This document shows, in pieces, positions 26,567-34,637 of a DNA stretch of 64,000 bases. Location: assembly GCF_002101815.1 (NCBI RefSeq), contig NZ_LQPM01000004.1, positions 16,834-80,833 of the forward strand. Reading direction: 5' to 3'. Both the position numbers and the translations under genes were made by a program. The stretch comes from Mycobacterium paraense. GTDB lineage: Bacteria; Actinomycetota; Actinomycetes; Mycobacteriales; Mycobacteriaceae. The notes below the pieces were generated by a model that saw nothing but the letters and a program-made list of their open reading frames with translations, did no database searches and was not told the origin of the DNA. Each line of letters begins with the position of its first letter. The stretch's first letter is position 1.

Positions 26567-27133
26567 GTGGACCGAGTATTTTCTGTCCTGATTGGCGACC
26601 CGTCCGGTGCCGCAGATGTTGCTATCAAGACCTCGGCGTTGTTCCTCACAGCCGCAATCCTGTTTCGTTTCATGGAACGCCGCACTCTCGCGGAATTCGC
26701 GCCGTTCGACTGGATCGCTGCGGTCGCCGCCGGAGCCATCGTGGGGAGGGCCGCCACCGCCAGCGATACCTCCTGGCTCAACGCAACCGCGGCGCTCATC
26801 TGCCTTCTAGGCACCCACGCGGTACTCGCGAGGTTGCGTTTCATTCCAGGCGTGCGACGTTTTATCGATCCTCCTCTGAAAGTGCTGATCCGCAACGGAC
26901 AGGTCGATCGACGCAACCTACGCCGATGCGGACTCACCAGTTCTGACCTCGAGGCTGTGCTACGACAGCACGGGCACGAGAGCTCCGACCGCATTCACTT
27001 GGCGATCTTCGAAGCCAAAGGCGCGATCTCCATTTTGCTGAAGGATGAGAGGAGTGATCGGCACGGTTCTCGAGTTGATCTGCGGCGGAGCGAACATCGG
27101 CGCTGGCGTGTGACGCCTAGACGATTCGATTGA
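26567..27133 (+). CDS. DUF421 (YetF-like) membrane protein
   Basis: A 188-residue protein with about three membrane segments in residues 15-95 (VAIKTSALFLTAAILFRFMERR, FDWIAAVAAGAIVGRA, TAALICLLGTHAVLA) followed by a cytosolic domain with PLKVLIRNGQVDRRNLRRCGLTSSDLEAVLRQHG, the DUF421 signature. Family members are associated with spore or stress physiology, but their activity is not known. The start is GTG 26567. It could be the last gene of the site 3 transcript, 149 bases after DUF5709. Confidence 0.8.
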   Translation: MDRVFSVLIGDPSGAADVAIKTSALFLTAAILFRFMERRTLAEFAPFDWIAAVAAGAIVGRAATASDTSWLNATAALICLLGTHAVLARLRFIPGVRRFIDPPLKVLIRNGQVDRRNLRRCGLTSSDLEAVLRQHGHESSDRIHLAIFEAKGAISILLKDERSDRHGSRVDLRRSEHRRWRVTPRRFD

Positions 27134-27303
27134 CCACCGTTCAAGCATTCATCCGGAGGAGTCCCAGTCAGGGCTGTTTGCTTTCTTGGCGGCGCCCACT
27201 GCCACCAGGTCAGTTACGAGCCATAATTTCGCGCGGCCGGCTCGCAGTGCTGCGAGTGGCGATGACGCGGTCTTGACCCTCAGTCATCGCCGGTCGAGCC
27301 CAC

Positions 27304-27693
27304 CTAAACCGCCTCCGACTGCTGCAAGCGAATAATGCCGAGCATCAAGCGAAGTTGCGGCTCTTCGGGGCTACCGACATAGGCATTCAGCCAGCCCGTC
27401 AGCTTCGAGAGTATCTCTACGGGTAACGCCATCCGGGTTGACAGGAGGACGGTGAGGATGCGCCTGATCGCGAGATGGGTTTCGCCGCAGCCTAGCTCGA
27501 CGAAAATCATTGTGCGCTCATAGCCGGTCAGACACGACCCCACCGCGTCGACAAGTGACCACGCCATGTCCTGATCGGAGACGATCGACGCATCAGTCGC
27601 GGAGCGCTTTTGCGCCCGCGAATCGCGACTCGCGAAGTTCAGTGTCGTTGGCGACGCCAATCGCGCCAGAGCATGCTTCATATCAGGGACCAC
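27304..27693 (-). CDS. Hypothetical protein with a dedicated GGGTGA site
   Basis: A 129-residue soluble protein I do not recognise. The sequence has a helical look (MAWSLVDAVGSCLTGYERTMIFVELGCGETHLAIRRIL, then LPVEILSKLTGWLNAY). The start is GTG 27693 or ATG 27681 (MKHALARLASP); neither has a strong ribosome site. Regulatory site 4 points at it from 270 bases upstream, which supports that it is a real, co-regulated gene. It is transcribed opposite to the DUF421 gene. Confidence 0.6.
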   Translation of the reverse strand: MVPDMKHALARLASPTTLNFASRDSRAQKRSATDASIVSDQDMAWSLVDAVGSCLTGYERTMIFVELGCGETHLAIRRILTVLLSTRMALPVEILSKLTGWLNAYVGSPEEPQLRLMLGIIRLQQSEAV

Positions 27694-27964
27694 CGCCTCG
27701 TAGGGCGGGTTTTTGCGGGGCTGGGGTAGACGCCTTCATCGCGCCTTATGGATGCGCCATCGCAGGCGCAAACGATCACCTTCTCGGCCTTCATGCAGCT
27801 AGCCACGTCGTGGTCCCCTTCCCGGTCTTTCTGGGCGGTGACTGGCCCGCTCAACTTCGAGCTATGTTCTTGATCCAGTCGACAAGCGGCGTGGGACTCG
27901 CGCTGCGCCCTGCCATTTGGTCATGAGCCCACCAGCTGCTCTCAGATGAGGCTGCCCCCGTATG

Positions 27965-28006
27965 GGGCGAATCGTCATCACCCCAACCGTCTGTTCGCCC
28001 GGGTGA
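27965..28006 (-). promoter_or_regulatory. GGGTGA bipartite element, site 4 (in a 350-base gap)
   Basis: On the minus strand TCACCCGGGCGA (27995-28006), 11 nt, then GGGTGA-N7-TCGCCC (27965-27983). It is directed at the hypothetical gene ending at 27304. The rest of the gap 27694-28044 holds nothing else I can name. Confidence 0.75.
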
Positions 28007-28044
28007 TCAACGCGAGGAGCTCTCCGACGGGACGATTCACGGTG

Positions 28045-28560
28045 TCAATCCGTTTCGACCAGCATCGCCTGTCTGCGGGTTGCATCGATCGCGTCCGCCA
28101 GTAACCAGAGCGCCAAGCCGATGAGTGCTATGTCCTTCATCAAGAACTCCCCGTCTGCGGACAAAACCGGAAAGCCACCCGCAGACGCCTCGCCGACGCC
28201 GGGGGTCGTCACCATGAAACTCAGCGTGATCACGAAGAACAGCGAGGCGATAATGCCTCCCACCACAGCAGCTTTCGGGAACCACGGCTTGACAGCCAGC
28301 AGGACCGCCGTAATCAATTCGATTGAACCGTTCAAGCGACCAAAGGCGTTGATGGACAGGACGTTGTAGACCCAACCCAGGAAGGGGCTGTTGGCCACCC
28401 AATGTGAAATGCCGTGAGATTCATAGTGAGTGAACTTCATGGCGCCGAACCAAGCCAGAACTATGACGAGACCATACCGTGCGATCAGGGGCGCGATGCC
28501 GGTCGTTCGAAGCTTTCCGCGGCCACCGGTCAACATGGTGGCGGCCTCACTCTGTGACAT
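28045..28560 (-). CDS. DUF417 (YkgB/RclC-like) inner-membrane protein
   Basis: A 171-residue protein with four membrane segments (ARYGLVIVLAWFGAMKFT, LNGSIELITAVLLAVKP, AAVVGGIIASLFFVITLSFMVTTP, LMKDIALIGLALWLLADA). The stretches FTHYESHGISHWVANSPFLGWVY and SFMVTTPGVGEA are DUF417 signatures; the E. coli members are YkgB and RclC, the latter part of the reactive-chlorine resistance operon. ATG 28560 has GGGAGA upstream; the longer frame to 28671 lacks one. Site 5 lies about 145 bases upstream. The function here is inferred from the family. Confidence 0.82.
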   Translation of the reverse strand: MSQSEAATMLTGGRGKLRTTGIAPLIARYGLVIVLAWFGAMKFTHYESHGISHWVANSPFLGWVYNVLSINAFGRLNGSIELITAVLLAVKPWFPKAAVVGGIIASLFFVITLSFMVTTPGVGEASAGGFPVLSADGEFLMKDIALIGLALWLLADAIDATRRQAMLVETD

Positions 28561-28704
28561 GGGGTCTCCCGTCCTGGATGTGTCATTTCGCCGCCTGGCC
28601 GCTGCCGAACTCGCACCGGCTTCGTTGGCGGCGCAACTGGTCGAGACATTGGCCAGGCGGTTTGCGGACACGGCTCAAGTCAGCGACCACTATCTCTGCG
28701 TAGT

Positions 28705-28746
28705 GGGTCAGTTGTCTTCATCCCCACGCGCAATTCACCCGGGTGA
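28705..28746 (-). promoter_or_regulatory. GGGTGA bipartite element, site 5
   Basis: On the minus strand TCACCCGGGTGA (28735-28746), 11 nt, then GGATGA-N7-TGACCC (28705-28723), one change in each half of box B. It is directed at the DUF417 gene that starts at 28560. Confidence 0.75.
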
Positions 28747-28809
28747 GGCGGGTTGTCAGGAGCAATGATTTTGTGGCCGGCCACATTTGGTGGGCTGTGG
28801 GATGCCGCA

Positions 28810-31374
28810 TCACAACAAGCCGAGTCCTCGCGCCCTGCTGACTGCCGCGCCGCGATGCTCAACTCCGAGCTTGCGGTAGATGGCGCGCTGGTGGGTCTTC
28901 ACGGTATTGAGCGAGACGTATAGCCGCTCGCCGATCTCGCGCCGCGATAACCGGGTGGCGAGTAGGCGAAGAACTTCGAGCTCCTTGGGGGTCAGCTCCT
29001 CGGGTATTGCGCTCCCCTGATGGCGCGAAGTCACCGCACCGCCTGCGCTCCGCTCGGTCGAGGGGGGCCGCGTCGGGGCGATGCCGGCGTCGCCGCAGTC
29101 GCGCAGCAGGGTGTCGACCTCGTCCAGAGTGGCCTTGGCGGCCTCGTGATCGCCGAGATGCTCGACGATCTGCGCTCGGACCGACAGCGCCTTAGCTACC
29201 TCGAGGATTGCTCCTCCTTGACGTGCGGACATGACGGCCATGTCGGCGGCGGCCAGCGCTGGAGCCGCGTCGCCGTGCATCCGGAGGAGGAGTTCCGCCG
29301 TGGCAAGCGACACCATTACGTCGACGAGGTGTTCCGTATCCGCCAGGTCCCGGGTGCTGCCGGAAGCCTGGCGGATATGACGTTCGGCGTCTGCCGGTTG
29401 GCCATGTTCGGCTGAAATCAGCGCCAGATGGCCCAACGCGTCGATGCGGGTACGACGATCGCCCACCTTCTCGGCCAGCCGTGCGGCCCGCCGGAAGGCG
29501 GCTTGCGCCTCGCGGGTGCTGCCCGAGAAGTACAGCGCGGATCCGTAGATGCTGTAGGCGCTGGATTGACCCAGCGGTGCCTCGGCGAGATCGAGGGTGA
29601 TCGCGCGGCGAGCGGTCTCAAGCGCCGCAGCGACCTCAGCGGTCTTGAAAAAATGGACCGCGCGCAACACGACGGCTTGGCCGGCGATCGCGTCGCCGTC
29701 CGCGCCGTCGGCCGGGTGTCGGGCTTCAACTGCCTGGATCCACTCGGCCGCCTCATCGAGTTGGCCAACGCTCAGGGCGATCCACGCGCGGGCCAAGCTC
29801 AGCCGTGGATCCTGTCGAACGGCTTCCTCGGGGAGCAGATCAAGCATGCCGGAAACGGTCGATAGGCCGCCCCCGTTGAATTCGTCGACCCAGTCCGCAG
29901 CGATCAGGTCAGCACTCCGTGCGATGTCGCCGCCGGCGACCAAGTGGCGCACCGCCTCGTCAATGAGGCCCTCGTTCTCGAACCAGTTTGCGGCTCGTCG
30001 GTGCAAATCGGCGACGAGATCAGGCTCGGTACGGCGCAGCTCGGTGCGCAGCAACTCTCCGAACAGCTGGTGATAGCGATACCAGTGACGCGACGTGTCC
30101 AACGGCACCATAAACAGGTTTTCGCGTTCGATCTGCTCCAAGACCGAGGCCGAGCCAGACGTTTGCAGCGTCGCGTCGCACAGCGCACCGCTCAGTCGTC
30201 CCAAGATCGAGGTGCGCAGCAAAAAGCTGCGCAGGTGGGGTGGCTGACCGTCGAGCACCTCGGCCATCAAGTAGTCGACGATATGGCGGTTATCGCCGGC
30301 GAACGTCCTGATGAACGCGGCGGCATCGGCACGCCCGGCAAGCGAAAGGGCGGCAAGGTAAAGGCCCGCAGCCCAGCCTTCGGTGCGTTGGTGCAACAGT
30401 TGAACGTCCGCACGGTCTAAGTCGAGCCCGAGCACATCGTTCAGCAGCTGGGCCGCCTCGATAGGCCCGAAACGTAAATCGTCGGTGCGGATCTCGGCAA
30501 GCTCGCCACTGGCCCTCAGCCGAGCCAACGGCAATGTCGGATCCGATCGGGTGGCCAACACCAGGTGGAGATTCGCCGGCATCCGGCTGATAAAGAATGC
30601 GAGCTGCTCATGGACCGCCCGATTTGCCACCAAGTGGTAGTCATCAAGAATCAGCACCATCGGGCTAGCGATCGTGTCCAGATCATTGAGCAGCGTAGGC
30701 AGAACGACCTGCACTGGGTCGGCACCCGTCGCGAGAAGTTCGACCGCCCGAATCCCCACCCCCGGACTGATCTTCTGCAGGGCGGCGATCACGTACATCC
30801 AGAACCACACGGGGTCGTTGTCGGACGTATCGAGCGACAGCCAGGCGAATCGATGGTCCACGTCGGCGTCCAGGGCCCACTGCGCCAGCAATGTCGTCTT
30901 GCCCCAGCCTGCCGGCGCGCTCAGCAGGGTTAACTTGCAGTGTCGCCCCGCCGACAGTACGTCAACCAAAGTGGTCCGGTGAACGAGCTGGGCCCCCATC
31001 GTCGGGATGTGCAGCTTGGTGCCGAGCAGAACTGCTCGCGCGGCGGCTTCTCCAAAGCCATTGTCGCTGTGGCCATCTGAGCCGGTCATGCGCGAACTCC
31101 CCGAACTCCGCGAATCAATTGAACCGAGCACCCGGACGCCAACACTCGGCTTCGACGCGTCGTGGGTGGGTGCCGGCCTCTCCGATTCCCTGTTTTTCTC
31201 TCCGGGGTCGGGTGGGCTGATACTGCGCGGCGATCGCAGTGATTCTATTGAATCAGACGTGTTCTCGGTGATTACTACCGGCGGACGCGTCCCGTGCCCG
31301 TTCGGGTCGGCGGGCCCGCGTGGCGCCAACGGTTCGAGGATTTTGTGAGTCACGCTCACGTTGGGGCCGCTCAC
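28810..31374 (-). CDS. MalT/LAL-type LuxR transcriptional regulator 1
   Basis: An 854-residue ATP-dependent regulator. The Walker A motif SAPAGWGKTTLLAQW is near residue 155, Walker B is MVLILDDYHLV, a winged-helix region follows, then MalT-like TPR helices (residues about 400-760), and a C-terminal LuxR HTH (LTPKELEVLRLLATRLSRREIGERLYVSLNTVKTHQRAIYRKLGV). GTG 31374 is chosen for the AGGAGAGGAGA just upstream; it gives a 95-residue Ser/Pro-rich leader. ATG 31089 (with GGGGAG) would give a conventional start. It is a different subtype from the two regulators that follow upstream. Its ligand is unknown. Confidence 0.88.
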   Translation of the reverse strand: MSGPNVSVTHKILEPLAPRGPADPNGHGTRPPVVITENTSDSIESLRSPRSISPPDPGEKNRESERPAPTHDASKPSVGVRVLGSIDSRSSGSSRMTGSDGHSDNGFGEAAARAVLLGTKLHIPTMGAQLVHRTTLVDVLSAGRHCKLTLLSAPAGWGKTTLLAQWALDADVDHRFAWLSLDTSDNDPVWFWMYVIAALQKISPGVGIRAVELLATGADPVQVVLPTLLNDLDTIASPMVLILDDYHLVANRAVHEQLAFFISRMPANLHLVLATRSDPTLPLARLRASGELAEIRTDDLRFGPIEAAQLLNDVLGLDLDRADVQLLHQRTEGWAAGLYLAALSLAGRADAAAFIRTFAGDNRHIVDYLMAEVLDGQPPHLRSFLLRTSILGRLSGALCDATLQTSGSASVLEQIERENLFMVPLDTSRHWYRYHQLFGELLRTELRRTEPDLVADLHRRAANWFENEGLIDEAVRHLVAGGDIARSADLIAADWVDEFNGGGLSTVSGMLDLLPEEAVRQDPRLSLARAWIALSVGQLDEAAEWIQAVEARHPADGADGDAIAGQAVVLRAVHFFKTAEVAAALETARRAITLDLAEAPLGQSSAYSIYGSALYFSGSTREAQAAFRRAARLAEKVGDRRTRIDALGHLALISAEHGQPADAERHIRQASGSTRDLADTEHLVDVMVSLATAELLLRMHGDAAPALAAADMAVMSARQGGAILEVAKALSVRAQIVEHLGDHEAAKATLDEVDTLLRDCGDAGIAPTRPPSTERSAGGAVTSRHQGSAIPEELTPKELEVLRLLATRLSRREIGERLYVSLNTVKTHQRAIYRKLGVEHRGAAVSRARGLGLL

Positions 31375-31467
31375 CGTAGTTCTCCTCTCCTGCATCGATG
31401 TATCGGCTCCGCCGACGCATCGCACCGCCCGGGCAGAAAGCGTGCGGCCGCCGTCGTCTTCGCGTGC

Positions 31468-31554
31468 TCATGGTCGTCGGGACACCAGCACGTAACCACC
31501 GACACCGAACACCACCGGCAGCATCATCAACATTCCCAACAAAGTGCTCATCAT
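31468..31554 (-). CDS. Possible 28-residue single-span membrane peptide
   Basis: The frame starts with two consecutive ATG codons at 31554 and 31551 and encodes one hydrophobic helix (TLLGMLMMLPVVFGVGGYVLV) followed by SRRP, giving positive charges on the inside. GAGAGA lies upstream as a weak ribosome site. It occupies the 364-base gap between two LAL regulator genes, on the same strand. The only support is its ideal hydrophobicity and orientation; it could be chance. Confidence 0.35.
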   Translation of the reverse strand: MMSTLLGMLMMLPVVFGVGGYVLVSRRP

Positions 31555-31738
31555 CGTTCTCTCGATCCCCCATGTCGTTGCTCTCGATCGCCGGCTCCTG
31601 GTTGGACGGCGGCGGTCGGGACGATCCAGGGCTCAATGACTACGTTGACAGCGCGGGCACGTCATCACCATCGGCCGGCGGATGATCTTTAGGGTCGGGT
31701 AGGTGTATGCCTAGCGGCCTTGGTATTTGACGGACCGG

Positions 31739-34546
31739 TCAGTCCGAGCGGCGCATGAGCTGGGCCAATTGAGTGCGGGATGTGATGCCGAGCTTGGCAA
31801 ATGCGTTGTGGACATGGGTCTTCACGGTATGCGGGGATAGGCGCAGCTGTGTGGCCACGTCGCGGTTGGTCGCGCCTTGGGCGATGAGGTTGATAACCTT
31901 GAGTTCGGAGTCGGTGAGGCTGTCCCAGCCGGTTTTTGCCCGCGGGTGGGTGACGATGCGCCGTTCGACGCCCAATCGGCGCAACGCGCGGCCGACCCGG
32001 CGGGCATCGGCAATCGCTTCCCATTCGATATAGGTGTCGAATGCCGCGTTCAGTTGGTCGATCGCCTCGGCGTTGCGCTGTGCGCGAGCCAGCTCGCCGC
32101 CGGCGTCCTCGGCGGCGCTTGCGTAGAGCAGCGGACGCGGCGACGCGCGAAGCGACTCCGCAACATCCACCAACGCCTGGGTATCGTGTTCGAGGATCGC
32201 GCGGGCATAGCCGGCCACCGCCGCCAACAGCGGCACCGTAGGCTGCTCACGCTCGAGCACCTCGGTGGCTTGTAAGACCCGTGCCCGCAAGCCGGCATCA
32301 CCGGCGGCCGAGGCCACTTGCGCACCCAGGATCAGCCGAACCAGTGCATGCGGGAAAAATGGTGTCGCCAATAGGATGACATCGCCGAGCCAGCGCATCG
32401 CGTCATGAACGTCTTCACGCTGCCACGCCGCCCGCGCGAGCACATACGCCGACCCGCGACGTATGCCGGCAGAGCCGGTGGAATGGGCCTCGCGCGCGTC
32501 ATTGACCATCTGCTGCAGCAAGTTTCGGTCATCGGTATGCGCCGCCACTTCGGCGAGAATCACGGTGCGAAGTACGTCATGCTCTGTTGCCCCGGTCGGC
32601 TGTGGTGGCGGAAGGGACTCCGTCGCATCGCGGGCGGCCGATAACCGGCCGGCAGCGAGGTGGACAAGCCCGCTGAAGACGGCCCACATGGCGAGGGCCA
32701 TTGCGTTGCCCTCCCGGCGGGCTTGCTCTATGCCGCCGGCGAGCCGTGCCGTCGCATCATCGAATCGGCCGACCACCGCCAGCAGGTTTGCGTCGTACAT
32801 TCCGGCATAGGCATGGGCTAACGCCGTATCGTTCGTGTAGGCGAGCTGACGAAGCCCTTCGAAGCGGTCTAGTGCGCGGGCCGTATAGCCCTCACCAGCA
32901 TCGAGCAATGCGATGGTGACGTCGGCCATGACCTTGGCCTCGAGGTCGCCGGTGGCTGCCGCGGCCGCGGCAGCCTCGTCGGCCGCCGCGCGCCGCTGTC
33001 CACCTTCGTCGAACACCAGGTTGTATGCCAGCCACGCCAGATGCCGCGCCCGGGTGACGTCGCTGATGCCGCTCAACTTCAGCGCCCGCCGATTTTCCGC
33101 CACCCGCTGCTGATCAGTGTGCTTGGTGTGTACCGGGAGCCGGAGCCGGATCTCGGCCTCTACCTCGGGCGACGCCGCCTCCGCCAGCGCCACGTCGGCC
33201 AATTCTTCGGCCTCGCCATAACGGCTGGCCCGATTGAGCCACCCCACGGTTTCCCCGACCAGGGATCCGCGCTCGGCGTCGTCGGCGGGCAACAGCTCCA
33301 AGGCGCGCTTGCTCAGGTCCGCCGCCGCGCTCGCATCGCCGCGGCCCACCGATTGCGCGGCTTGGCGCAGTGCATCGATCGCCTCTCGGTCTCCCGGTTC
33401 GGCGCTGCGTGCCAGCTGGGTGGCCACCTCGGCCGGGGCGGCGCCCAAGCCCAGCATTGCCGACGCCGACTGACGCTCCATCGCGCGCCGTAAGGACTGC
33501 GGCAAAGACTGGCGGGTCGCCTCGCGCAGCAAGTCGTGCCGAAACCTAAGCCGCTCACCGTCTTCCACGAGCAGATCCGCGCGCACCGCTTCCTCCAGCG
33601 CCGAGAGCAACGACGTCGGCGGCCGGTCGAGCATCGTGGCCAACAGCTCGGCCGAAAACCGGTCCGGCAGCACCGCCGCCACCCGCACCACCTCCGACGC
33701 ACTTCCGGAGAGCAGATCCAGTCGCTGCTGCATACCGACGCCCAGACGCCGAGGCAGCCCCTGTCCCGTGGCCACCGCCCGGCCGCCCCTAACGTTCAGG
33801 CGGTCCTCCTCGTCCAGGCCCCCAAGGAGCTCGCTGACCAAAAACGGATTGCCGTGCGCCTTGGCGGCCAGATTCAGCAGCGACACATCGGCTTCCGCCC
33901 GCACGGCGTCTTGGACCATGTCAGCGACCGCATCCGGCGTCATGGCCCCCAATCGCAAGAACGTGGCATCCGCGCGTTGCAGCACCGACAACGTCTCATG
34001 CACCGCAAAGCCGCCGGCCCCGGTGCGTGCGGTCAATACCCACAACACCGCCGCATCCGGCCGCGCGGTGGCGAGCGACCGCAACGCCAACAGCGTGCCG
34101 TTGTCGGCCCAGTGGATGTCCTCCAACAGAATCGCCAGCGGGGCCTGTCCGGCCGCGGCGTGAATCGCGTCAGCCAAGTCGTGCACCACCCAGTAGCGCA
34201 GGTCGGCCGAGCCACCTAGTTGGCGCAACGCCTCGGCGTCTCCCACCGGGGGGTCGGCGTTGAGTGTGGCCATGAACAGCGAGAAAAAGGGCACCGTCTG
34301 CTGGTACTCGAACGCCTCCCCGAACAAGGTGCGCACGCCATACTTCTCGGCCAGCACTAACACCTCGGTCAGCAACCGACTTTTTCCGATGCCGGGCGGC
34401 CCTTCAATGACCAGCACGCCGCCGCGCCCCTCGGCCACCGCGGTAATCAGTGCGCCGATCTTTTTCAGTTCGTCTGCCCGCCCTCGGATCGGCGGGGTGA
34501 CCAGGCGTTGGCCGCCGGTGTCGAATAGGCCGGCTGGAGGCCCCAT
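31739..34546 (-). CDS. LAL-type AAA ATPase / LuxR regulator 2
   Basis: A 935-residue regulator with an N-terminal AAA_16-type ATPase (PIRGRADELKKIGAL, Walker A EGPPGIGKSRLL at residues 48-59, Walker B LAILLEDIHWAD at 137-148), a long helical TPR-like middle, and a C-terminal LuxR HTH (LTDSELKVINLIAQGATNRDVATQLRLSPHTVKTHVHNAFAKLGI). AGGA six bases before ATG 34546 supports the start. It is closely related to the next upstream gene along its entire length, so the pair arose by tandem duplication. It is separated from that gene by 91 bases and has no GGGTGA element of its own. Confidence 0.88.
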   Translation of the reverse strand: MGPPAGLFDTGGQRLVTPPIRGRADELKKIGALITAVAEGRGGVLVIEGPPGIGKSRLLTEVLVLAEKYGVRTLFGEAFEYQQTVPFFSLFMATLNADPPVGDAEALRQLGGSADLRYWVVHDLADAIHAAAGQAPLAILLEDIHWADNGTLLALRSLATARPDAAVLWVLTARTGAGGFAVHETLSVLQRADATFLRLGAMTPDAVADMVQDAVRAEADVSLLNLAAKAHGNPFLVSELLGGLDEEDRLNVRGGRAVATGQGLPRRLGVGMQQRLDLLSGSASEVVRVAAVLPDRFSAELLATMLDRPPTSLLSALEEAVRADLLVEDGERLRFRHDLLREATRQSLPQSLRRAMERQSASAMLGLGAAPAEVATQLARSAEPGDREAIDALRQAAQSVGRGDASAAADLSKRALELLPADDAERGSLVGETVGWLNRASRYGEAEELADVALAEAASPEVEAEIRLRLPVHTKHTDQQRVAENRRALKLSGISDVTRARHLAWLAYNLVFDEGGQRRAAADEAAAAAAATGDLEAKVMADVTIALLDAGEGYTARALDRFEGLRQLAYTNDTALAHAYAGMYDANLLAVVGRFDDATARLAGGIEQARREGNAMALAMWAVFSGLVHLAAGRLSAARDATESLPPPQPTGATEHDVLRTVILAEVAAHTDDRNLLQQMVNDAREAHSTGSAGIRRGSAYVLARAAWQREDVHDAMRWLGDVILLATPFFPHALVRLILGAQVASAAGDAGLRARVLQATEVLEREQPTVPLLAAVAGYARAILEHDTQALVDVAESLRASPRPLLYASAAEDAGGELARAQRNAEAIDQLNAAFDTYIEWEAIADARRVGRALRRLGVERRIVTHPRAKTGWDSLTDSELKVINLIAQGATNRDVATQLRLSPHTVKTHVHNAFAKLGITSRTQLAQLMRRSD

Positions 34547-34637
34547 CGGGTGTCCTGTCTAGCGTCTAGTTACCGGAGTGCCGTTGCAGTGCCCGCTATT
34601 GTAGGCCGTACACGCCATCAACGAGATTTGCTGTCGA

